From M3007 sp964550795 (GTDB lineage Bacteria > Bacteroidota > Bacteroidia > Chitinophagales > Saprospiraceae): 64,000 nt of DNA. Made by a program: the position numbers and the translations under genes. Shown piece by piece: positions 34,476 to 41,464 of this stretch (position 1 is the stretch's first letter; every line of letters starts with the position of its first letter). The notes under the pieces were generated by a model. That model did not search any database, was not told the DNA's origin, and saw nothing but the letters and a program-made list of their open reading frames with translations. The stretch spans positions 5,825-69,824 of the forward strand of contig CAZKBH010000025.1 of assembly GCA_964550795.1 (NCBI GenBank). Reading direction: 5' to 3'.

Positions 34476-35462
34476 ATGCCGAGCAATAAACGCGCTTCCT
34501 TTCGTTACCGCATTCTGAACCAGTGTTTTACCAATCGCGGTCGTCGCAGATGGACCCTGGATGAACTCATTGAGGAGGTTTCCCAGTGTTTGCAAGAGCA
34601 TTATGGTTCTGAGTTGACCATTAGCAAGCGCAGCATTCAGGGCGATCTACAGGTGATGCGCAGTGAAAAGCCCCGCGGATTTAATGCACCGATTGAATGT
34701 CAGGCAGGTTTTTACTTTTACCGGGATCCGAATTTCAGCATCGAAAAAAACGCGTTGGGGGAGGAGGAGCAAGATCTGCTCCGGGCGGCCGTGGGACTTC
34801 TCCGGCATTTGCCTGGATTGCCACAGTTGCCGGCCTTGGAGATGTTGCTCAAACGCGTGAACAGCAGCGCGCCCCTGCGGGTCATTTCACCGGCATGGAT
34901 TCAGTTTGAAACGAACCCGGCTGTTCAGGGTCTGGAATGGCTTGGGCCAATTTATAAGGCCATTGCGGAGCAGCAGGTTTTGCTTTTTGAATACCACCCT
35001 TTTACGGAGGATCCCTTACCGATTGTGCTGCATCCGTATCTCTTGAAAGAATGGCACAACCGATGGTATGTTTATGGCAGAAATGCCGAAGATAAACTCT
35101 GGAACCTGGCGCTCGATCGCATCCGGCACATCGCTACACAAGCGGAGGTGGCCTACCAGCCCAATGATTTGTTTGATCCGGAGACGTGGTTCAAGGATAT
35201 TGTAGGGGTTTCAAAGCCTGAGAATGCCCCCGTGGTGGAGGTCCAATTTGAGACCTCTTATCTTTCTTCGCGGTATTTGGAGACAAGACCCATTCATCCA
35301 TCGCAGGAGCTTATCCTGGTAAATGACCAGCGGTATCGGTTTTCTTTGCGGGTAATTTTGAATCATGAACTGGTGAATGAGTTGGTCCGTTTTGGGAATG
35401 ATTTGCGGGTGCTTGGGCCGGTGGAGCTGGTGGAGCTGGTGGCGCGGAAGGTTGGGAAGTGA
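34476..35462 (+). CDS. WYL-domain transcriptional regulator
   Basis: The product has 328 residues. The N-terminal 70 residues form a winged helix-turn-helix (SFRYRILNQCF, TLDELIEEVS, ISKRSIQGDLQVMR). The WYL domain follows (about 165-225): VLLFEYHPF, IVLHPYLLKEWHNRWYVYG, and LALDRIRHI. A WCX-like C-terminal part ends in LVRFGNDLRVLGP. Such regulators (BrxR/CapW type) bind DNA as dimers and repress nearby defence genes until a ligand, often nucleic acid, is sensed. It is divergent from the Dna2-like gene, so it probably controls the whole 34227-16382 operon. Its 3' end is duplicated at the end of the window. Confidence 0.9.
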   Translation: MPSNKRASFRYRILNQCFTNRGRRRWTLDELIEEVSQCLQEHYGSELTISKRSIQGDLQVMRSEKPRGFNAPIECQAGFYFYRDPNFSIEKNALGEEEQDLLRAAVGLLRHLPGLPQLPALEMLLKRVNSSAPLRVISPAWIQFETNPAVQGLEWLGPIYKAIAEQQVLLFEYHPFTEDPLPIVLHPYLLKEWHNRWYVYGRNAEDKLWNLALDRIRHIATQAEVAYQPNDLFDPETWFKDIVGVSKPENAPVVEVQFETSYLSSRYLETRPIHPSQELILVNDQRYRFSLRVILNHELVNELVRFGNDLRVLGPVELVELVARKVGK

Positions 35463-35491
35463 GGGGTTCAACGTCTCAGGGAGGTGACACC
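35381..35491 (+). repeat. Left copy of a ~111-bp direct repeat (3' end of WYL gene)
   Basis: This stretch covers the last 27 codons of the WYL gene plus 29 bases after the stop. The same sequence recurs at 63889-64000 in the same orientation with three substitutions and about one inserted base. It brackets the caspase/WD40 region. Confidence 0.85.
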
Positions 35492-35714
35492 TTGGAAGTG
35501 GGGTCGTAAGGTCCTCGCAGGGCGTTGGAGTTATGGAACACCGAAAATTGCTGATACCTCTGACACCACCGAAGGCTTATAATCTTTAGCTAACCGAGGT
35601 GACACCTTGGAAGTGGGAGTGGGCCTAGTGAGGCGGTGACTTGAAGTCACCGCCTCACTAGCGCCTCAGTAATGGAACACCGAAAATGACCGATACCCCT
35701 GATACCACCGAAGG
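35481..35714 (+). repeat. Two tandem units of a noncoding repeat
   Basis: Unit one runs from 35481 to 35575 and unit two from 35596 to 35714. Each starts with GAGGTGACACCTTGGAAGTG (35481 and 35596) and ends with a 43-bp block (35533-35575, 35672-35714) that differs at five positions. The start motif is also where the direct repeat at the window end stops. No coding potential is visible. Confidence 0.7.
35625..35661. repeat. Perfect 18-bp inverted repeat
   Basis: The arms 35625-35642 and 35644-35661 are exact reverse complements separated by one base, beginning CTAGTGAGGCGG. It is inserted between the two halves of the second tandem unit. It could extrude as a cruciform or act as a terminator downstream of the WYL gene. 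Confidence 0.7.
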
Positions 35715-35782
35715 TTCCTATTCCTTTCGGTGTTATCGGAGGTGTGGGTAAATTCGGTGTTCTTCGACTTACGCGTTGGTAA

Positions 35783-35824
35783 GGTGGAGGTGACACCTTG
35801 CCGGAGGGAGGTGTCACCTCCACC
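35783..35824. repeat. 16-bp inverted repeat built on the GGTGACACC motif
   Basis: GGTGGAGGTGACACCT (35783-35798) pairs perfectly with AGGTGTCACCTCCACC (35809-35824) across 10 bases. It contains the same GAGGTGACACC core as the tandem units nearby, so all belong to one repeat family. Confidence 0.7.
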
Positions 35825-35910
35825 ACCTCGAAATACACTCATTTACTCCCCACTATCCAACGGATCCTGCCAAGTAAGGGCGACCCTCGTGGTCGCCCTG
35901 GTCGCCCAAA

Positions 35911-36288
35911 GACCGTGGTCAAAGCGCCCTGGATGCGGACGGATCCCTTCAGGAAGACAACTCAGCCGGGGTTGCCACCAGGAAAATCGCGCAGGCCCTG
36001 GGGGAACTTAATGAACAGGTCGTTTTTGTAGGCGGCGCGGTCGTCAGTTTATACATTGATGATCCCACGGCGGAGGATGTTCGACCTACCAAGGATCTTG
36101 ATATCAGCCTTGAAATTGCCAGCATAGGCGCCCTGGAGGCACTGCGAGTTTCTTTGCTTCAGAAAGGGTTTTACCAATCTGCGGAAGAGGATGTTATTTG
36201 TCGATTTCGGTATGAAGACATCAAAGTAGATGTAATGGGAAGTGAACCGGTGGGTATACATCGTTTATCTACTCAATTATATCTCTGA
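35911..36288 (+). pseudogene. Truncated AbiEii-like nucleotidyltransferase remnant
   Basis: A plus-strand frame ending with TGA at 36286-36288 reads RKIAQALGELNEQVVFVGG, then AVVSLYIDDP and RPTKDLDISLEI. It ends with ALRVSLLQKGF, ICRFRYEDIKVDVMG and TQLYL. The GG and D-x-D pattern (FVGGAVV, DLDIS) and the IKVDVMG strand are those of AbiEii/AbiGii-type or MNT-like nucleotidyltransferases, the toxin half of type IV toxin-antitoxin systems. I find no in-frame start codon in the readable part, and the N-terminus dissolves into repeat-rich DNA. It has about 105 recognisable codons, while intact family members usually exceed 200. I read it as a decayed 5'-truncated gene. Confidence 0.55.
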
Positions 36289-36339
36289 TATTAAATTCCA
36301 AATTTTGGAATCAGATTACGACCGTAAGCGATATATATG

Positions 36340-37899
36340 CTAATGTATCCAACTCTGTACGACTCGAAAACCTCCCCGACCTTTATCTGATGCATTGTTA
36401 CTTAATCTATTTCCAGGCCCCAAGCGGCAATAAATGTCCTTGACATACCAGGACCCTCCTCTCAATACTCGGCCAGACCACCCTTTGCCAGGGCCTCTTG
36501 GATTTTTAATTCCAAACTCCTCGCTAGCATAACTACCGAATTCATCCCAACACCATTCCCATGAATTCCCGGTAAGGTCAAAAAGTCCGATTTCATTGGC
36601 TTTTTTACTGGCTACGGGATGAGTTCGCCCATCGCTATTTTCTACATACCAAGCCACGCTATCAAGTTCACTACCACCCGAAAAAGGAAAAAAGCCTCGC
36701 ACGTGAAGCCCTCCTCTGGCAGCATACTCCCATTCAGCTTCTGTAGGGAGACGAAATCCGCAATAAATTTGATCTTGGGGCCATTCTACGGTCTGAATGC
36801 TCTCATGTGGTTCGCCATCTATAGAGTATTCTTCAAGCAAACCTTTCCTTTTACTCAACCAATTTGCGTAACGAATGGCATCGTACCAGTTGACATAAAT
36901 AACCGGATGATCACCAAGAAGCCCCCAAGGAGGTGGCGTCATAAAATAACCATAGTTTTGTGTGAAAATATAAAATTGCCATACTGTTGTTTCTGTTTGC
37001 GCCATTTTGAAACTATCAAGCGTAATAAAATGCTTATTTTCAAGCCACTTGCGGTCAATTTTTTCTCCTTTCTTAAAAACCTTAGTCTTAGAAAGGGAGT
37101 CGCAATTCATTCCCATACAAAACTGCCCGCCTTCAATATTTAGCATAACTGGGAAATATCGACGCTTAAGAAATTCGAAGTTCTCGTGATCAATCATCAT
37201 AATTTTCTCCAAGAGAGACGCTCGAGTAGTGTCGAGAACATCGAAGCCGCCTATGCGTAAACATTCGACTGCTTCGCTATTGCGCCTAGTTTCTGCAAAA
37301 ACAAATCCGATTTCTTGTATTCTCAGTGCTATTAATTCTCCTCCAACCCCTACCTTTTTTGATCTTACACATAAATCAAGAGCTTTTTTATACTGTAAAT
37401 TTCTTATCAATTCATCTGTTTCAGCCATTTGAAAACGAATGATTTCCTCGAGTGATATCTTCAGATTCTGTAATGCTTTTTCGGCTCGAAGTGCCTCATT
37501 TTTGGCTTCTAATGCTTTCTGTTCCGCGAGATTTTTTTGAACGCTAGCCTCCTCTGCACTTTTTATGGCTATTTCTTCGTGTCGTTTTGCTTCCTCTTCG
37601 TTTTGTTTGGCAATTTTCTGTTGCTGCCGCGCTTCCTCCGCATTTCGAATAGCGGCCTGCCGTTCGCCGTTTACTTTGTCGAATACGACTATTATTTTCC
37701 GGCTCACCTCCACCTCTTTATCTGCACGGCAGATTTTGGCCGACTGTAATTTGTTGATCGCCAAGTCATACTGGCCCCTCGCGGTCGCTTGGTCTGCCTC
37801 GGTTAGGAGCTTTTGGTATTGAGCGATTGAACAGTCCTGCTGGGCCGGTGCGAGAGCTGAAAGAAGTAAGCAGGACAAGAATAGGAATAAGTGTTTCAT
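36340..37899 (-). CDS. Secreted protein with TPR/coiled-coil adaptor and FGE-sulfatase domain
   Basis: The product has 519 residues with a signal peptide (MKHLFLFLSCLLLSALAPAQ). Residues 22-85 hold the GQYDLAINKLQSAK motif shared with two WD40 proteins nearby. A coiled coil rich in Glu, Ala and Lys follows (about 85-150). The C-terminal 265 residues form a formylglycine-generating-enzyme (SUMF1/C-type-lectin-like) fold: IEGGQFCMG, HPVIYVNWYDAIRYANWLS, FRLPTEAEWEYAARGG, GLFDLTGNSWEWCWDE, RGGSW and GGFRVV. I do not see the two-cysteine active site of true FGE, so it probably binds a ligand rather than oxidises cysteine. Its ATG follows the WD40 stop with no gap. Confidence 0.85.
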   Translation of the reverse strand: MKHLFLFLSCLLLSALAPAQQDCSIAQYQKLLTEADQATARGQYDLAINKLQSAKICRADKEVEVSRKIIVVFDKVNGERQAAIRNAEEARQQQKIAKQNEEEAKRHEEIAIKSAEEASVQKNLAEQKALEAKNEALRAEKALQNLKISLEEIIRFQMAETDELIRNLQYKKALDLCVRSKKVGVGGELIALRIQEIGFVFAETRRNSEAVECLRIGGFDVLDTTRASLLEKIMMIDHENFEFLKRRYFPVMLNIEGGQFCMGMNCDSLSKTKVFKKGEKIDRKWLENKHFITLDSFKMAQTETTVWQFYIFTQNYGYFMTPPPWGLLGDHPVIYVNWYDAIRYANWLSKRKGLLEEYSIDGEPHESIQTVEWPQDQIYCGFRLPTEAEWEYAARGGLHVRGFFPFSGGSELDSVAWYVENSDGRTHPVASKKANEIGLFDLTGNSWEWCWDEFGSYASEEFGIKNPRGPGKGWSGRVLRGGSWYVKDIYCRLGPGNRLSNNASDKGRGGFRVVQSWIH

Positions 37900-40800
37900 T
37901 TATTTTTTATCGGTTTTTGCTATCCATATGGAGTTCAAATCGTCTATTTTTTTCTGAAAATAGTCATTATCCACATCGTGCGAGAGGCAAGCCTGGTAGA
38001 GGCGCAGAGCGCGTTCGTAGTCGGCTTTGTAAGGCAAGCTGGTTTGCGCAATTTTTTGGTGGTAAAGGTCGGCAAAGGCTGCGATTTGCCAGGTTTCGCG
38101 AGTGGAGAGTAGGTTTGATTCATTTTCTGGTAAGATGTTAAGTAACTGACTGAGGTTATAATCATGTATTTGTTGTAAAGTTATGAATGCTACGTTACTT
38201 TTCCCGGTATAGTCATGCCCCTTCCCAGCCATATCTGTTCTCCATATTTTAGCCTTACCTTCAAGGGAACCGCTTGCAAGAATTTCCCCATTATTGGAAA
38301 GCGCGAGGCTTAAAATGGGATAATCATGGCCATTTATAGTATGCAAATTATTGCCATTGATTACGTCCCAAATCTTTATTGTTTTGTCAAAAGATCCGGA
38401 GGCGAGCCTTTTCCCGTCTGGGAAAAAAGCTATACCTTTAATATAATTTTCGTGCCCGTACAAGGTATTCAATTGGGCTCCCGTCTCTGCATCCCATATT
38501 TTAACTGTTTTGTCTGCCGAACCTGTGGCGATCATTTTCCCATCATAAGAAAAGCAAACACAATTAAGATAAAATTCATGTCCTTTCAATTCCCGAATAA
38601 TAGTCCCGCTATCCACATCCCAAATTTTAGCGGATTTATCGTGGGAGCCCGTAACTATTCTATTACCATCTGGTGAAAATGCCACTGCAGACACATCGTC
38701 TTTATGACCTCGAAGGGTTGTAAGCGGTTTCCAGTTTGCTGTTTCCCAAATAATCGCAGTACTGTCGGCGGAGCAGGTTGCCAGTTTTTTAGCGTCGGCT
38801 GTAAAGGATAAACTGTAAATTTTTGAACTATGTCCTTCTAAAAGATGCTTTATCCTGCCGGTTTTTAAATCCCAAATCTTGCCGGCCGGATCCGTAGACC
38901 CAGATGCCAATATTTGACCATTAGGAGAGAAGGCGGCACAATTGAACTCATCGGATTTTCCTTCTATTTTAAGGAGTACAGTATCAGAAACCAAGTTCCA
39001 GATGGTTATATTTTTATCGATGGAGCCTTTGGCTAAACTTTTACCATCAGGTGTGAAACGGACGCAAGTGGCATAAGTTTGGCCTTCGAATGTTTTAAGC
39101 ACCTTTCCGTTCTTTAGACTCCAGATTTTAGTTGAGTTATCGTCGGAACAGGTTGCCAGCTCTTCCCCGTTTGGAGAAAAGTCAAGCCCGTTGATCTCAT
39201 TAGTGTGGCCTTCCAGCAACATTGTACTATGCCCGCTATTGACATCCCATATGACAACGGTGTTATCTCTTGAGCCGGTTGCCAGATAACTTCCATCCGG
39301 GGAGAAAGAAATGCTGATAATACCATCAGTGTGTTTATGTAGCGTAGATAGATTCTTCCCTGTTTCTGCATCCCAAATTTTTACTGTGTGATCAAGTGAC
39401 CCGGTTGCGAGCAGCTTACCATCCGGAGAAAATGCGACACACCAGACCCACCCCTTATGTCCTTTCAGCGTATTTAATTCTTTGCCATTCACAGCATCCC
39501 AAATTTTTGCAGTTTTATCGGCTGAAGCACTTGCGACGCGTTTCCCATCGGGAGCGCATGCAACTCCCCTAACAGTCGATTTATGTCCTTTTAGTTTCAT
39601 AATAGGTTCACCATTAGCGGTGTTCCAAATAATTGCTGAACTGTCCAGCGAACCGCTAACTAAACGTGTCCCATCAGGCGAATATGCAACACTGTTTACT
39701 TCATTCCGATGCCCCTCCAAGATCAGTTGGTTTTTTCCACTTTTTAGGTCGTAAAGTTTAATTCTGTTGCCACTTAAGCCTGCGGCTACATGTTCCCCGG
39801 CCCGATCAATTGAAATACTCCTAACCTGGTCTTTATAACCAAAAAGTGTTTGACTCCTCTCACCTCTATTGATATCCCAAATATTTATTGTACTATTGGA
39901 CAAGCCGGTAAATACCAAATTATCGTCTGGCGAAAAACCTACGCAGTTTACGCCATCAGTATTATTCAAAACAATCTTGTCATTATTTGGATCATTGGAC
40001 AAAGTCCATATTCTCACCGTATTATCTTCCGCCCAAGTAGCTAATTGGTTTCCATCAGGGAAGAAGTGGGTGCCCAGAACTGCACCAGTATGTCCAACGA
40101 GGTTTAGCACCTGTTGACCTGTACGTATATCCCAGATTTTAGCTGTCTTATCCCATGAGCCGGTAACAAGCCAATCACCATAAGGTGAAAAACATACACT
40201 TTCTACGGATTCTTTATGTCCGGCAATAGTTCTAATTTCTTTCCCGGTATCCAAATTCCATATTTTTACAGTATTATCCTGCGATCCAGCTGAAGCCAGC
40301 CGCTGCCCTAAGGGAGAAAAAGCCACACAATTAACCCAATAATTATGTCCTTTCAGGGTCATTTTTTCCATTCCGCTTTCCACATCCCAAATCTTAATCG
40401 TCTTGTCATCCGATCCGGACGCAAGTGCCTCTCCGCTGGGTGAAAAAGCGATACTTTTTACCCAACCAGTATGCCCTTTCAGCATTATTTTCTCCTTCCC
40501 GTCGGATAAATCCCATAGCCGGATTTGGTTATCCTTGAATCCAGCAGCAAGGGTTCGGCTGTCCGGAGAAAAAGCTAGACACTCAATGCTACCCCACGGC
40601 ATTCCAAGTGCGCAAATGATTTCATTTTTTGCTATATCCCACACTTTGACAGAGTCGGACGCCGCTATTGCTATGTTTTTTCCGTCGGGAGAGAATTCAA
40701 TTTTACTGACGAAATACGGTAATGACATTGACTTTACTGCTTCTCTTGTTACTATATTCCATATTTTAACCTCGCCGCCAATAGAACCGGAAGCGACAAA

Positions 40801-41457
40801 CTGGCCATCGGGCGATAAAGCCATACACGACATTTTATAAACCAGCCCCGCTAAGTTCCATGCCCATGGTAGTGGTGGATTATTTGGGTTTTCTTTGTAG
40901 TATAATGTCTGCATATATGCACTGGTAGCGTTGGCATTTCTGTAGTCTACGTACCGTTGGGCAAAATCAGCCAGTCGAAAAGCAGTACTCCGATCACCAT
41001 TACGAAGGGCAATTTGACTTTTGTATGCCATTTCATTCGCATAAATTCGCCTAGATTCCGCTTCTGCTCTTTCTTTTTCATATCGAGCAATTTCAGCCTG
41101 TCTCTGAGCCTCTTCAGCATTTGTTTGCGCAATTGCTTCCTGCTGCTTCGCTGCTTTTTCACTTTCTTTAGCTATTTCCTGTTGCCGCTTGGCCTCCTCC
41201 GCATTCCGGATTGCGGCTTGCCGTTCGCCATTAACTTTGTCAAACACTTCTAATATTTTTTGGCTTACTTCGACTTCTTTCTCCGGCCTGCACACTTTTG
41301 CAGACTGCAACTTGTTCACCGCCAAATCATACTGCCCCAGCTCCACCGCCTGGTCGGCTGCCCGTATCAGTTTCCGATATTGTTCTATCGTACATTCAGA
41401 TTGCGCCCGCACCCCTACCGGCAGCAACAAAGCGCATAAGACCAGCAAATTTTTCAT
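37900..41457 (-). CDS. Secreted WD40 protein with 21 repeats and TPR/coiled-coil adaptor
   Basis: The product has 1185 residues. A signal peptide (MKNLLVLCALLLPVGVRAQ) is followed by the adaptor motif GQYDLAVNKLQSAKVC and a coiled coil to about residue 170. I count 21 WD40 repeats (about 205-1090), for example GHKGWVWCVAFSPDGKLLA, which is three seven-bladed propellers. A TPR-like C-terminus contains YHQKIAQTSLPYKADYERALRLYQ. It lies 7 bases after a caspase-STAND gene and abuts the FGE-type gene. WD40 propellers bind proteins or other ligands; here the signal peptide puts them outside the cytoplasm. It is the probable sensor of the upstream membrane-bound caspase. Confidence 0.85.
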   Translation of the reverse strand: MKNLLVLCALLLPVGVRAQSECTIEQYRKLIRAADQAVELGQYDLAVNKLQSAKVCRPEKEVEVSQKILEVFDKVNGERQAAIRNAEEAKRQQEIAKESEKAAKQQEAIAQTNAEEAQRQAEIARYEKERAEAESRRIYANEMAYKSQIALRNGDRSTAFRLADFAQRYVDYRNANATSAYMQTLYYKENPNNPPLPWAWNLAGLVYKMSCMALSPDGQFVASGSIGGEVKIWNIVTREAVKSMSLPYFVSKIEFSPDGKNIAIAASDSVKVWDIAKNEIICALGMPWGSIECLAFSPDSRTLAAGFKDNQIRLWDLSDGKEKIMLKGHTGWVKSIAFSPSGEALASGSDDKTIKIWDVESGMEKMTLKGHNYWVNCVAFSPLGQRLASAGSQDNTVKIWNLDTGKEIRTIAGHKESVESVCFSPYGDWLVTGSWDKTAKIWDIRTGQQVLNLVGHTGAVLGTHFFPDGNQLATWAEDNTVRIWTLSNDPNNDKIVLNNTDGVNCVGFSPDDNLVFTGLSNSTINIWDINRGERSQTLFGYKDQVRSISIDRAGEHVAAGLSGNRIKLYDLKSGKNQLILEGHRNEVNSVAYSPDGTRLVSGSLDSSAIIWNTANGEPIMKLKGHKSTVRGVACAPDGKRVASASADKTAKIWDAVNGKELNTLKGHKGWVWCVAFSPDGKLLATGSLDHTVKIWDAETGKNLSTLHKHTDGIISISFSPDGSYLATGSRDNTVVIWDVNSGHSTMLLEGHTNEINGLDFSPNGEELATCSDDNSTKIWSLKNGKVLKTFEGQTYATCVRFTPDGKSLAKGSIDKNITIWNLVSDTVLLKIEGKSDEFNCAAFSPNGQILASGSTDPAGKIWDLKTGRIKHLLEGHSSKIYSLSFTADAKKLATCSADSTAIIWETANWKPLTTLRGHKDDVSAVAFSPDGNRIVTGSHDKSAKIWDVDSGTIIRELKGHEFYLNCVCFSYDGKMIATGSADKTVKIWDAETGAQLNTLYGHENYIKGIAFFPDGKRLASGSFDKTIKIWDVINGNNLHTINGHDYPILSLALSNNGEILASGSLEGKAKIWRTDMAGKGHDYTGKSNVAFITLQQIHDYNLSQLLNILPENESNLLSTRETWQIAAFADLYHQKIAQTSLPYKADYERALRLYQACLSHDVDNDYFQKKIDDLNSIWIAKTDKK

Positions 41458-41464
41458 TACTTTA

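Noticed and set aside
35463..36339. Integrase or transposase explaining the flanking direct repeats
   Set aside because: Translation of the gap on both strands gives only the nucleotidyltransferase remnant and short frames; no recombinase motif was seen.
36340..37899. Diversity-generating retroelement target (FGE/C-type-lectin-like fold)
   Set aside because: No reverse transcriptase, template repeat or adenine-biased variable region was found anywhere in the window.
37900..41457. Regularly spaced repeats of about 120 bp that could suggest a CRISPR or satellite array
   Set aside because: They lie in one open frame and translate into WD40 repeats; spacing and divergence are protein-driven. 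The same holds for 51243-54179 and 57955-61284.
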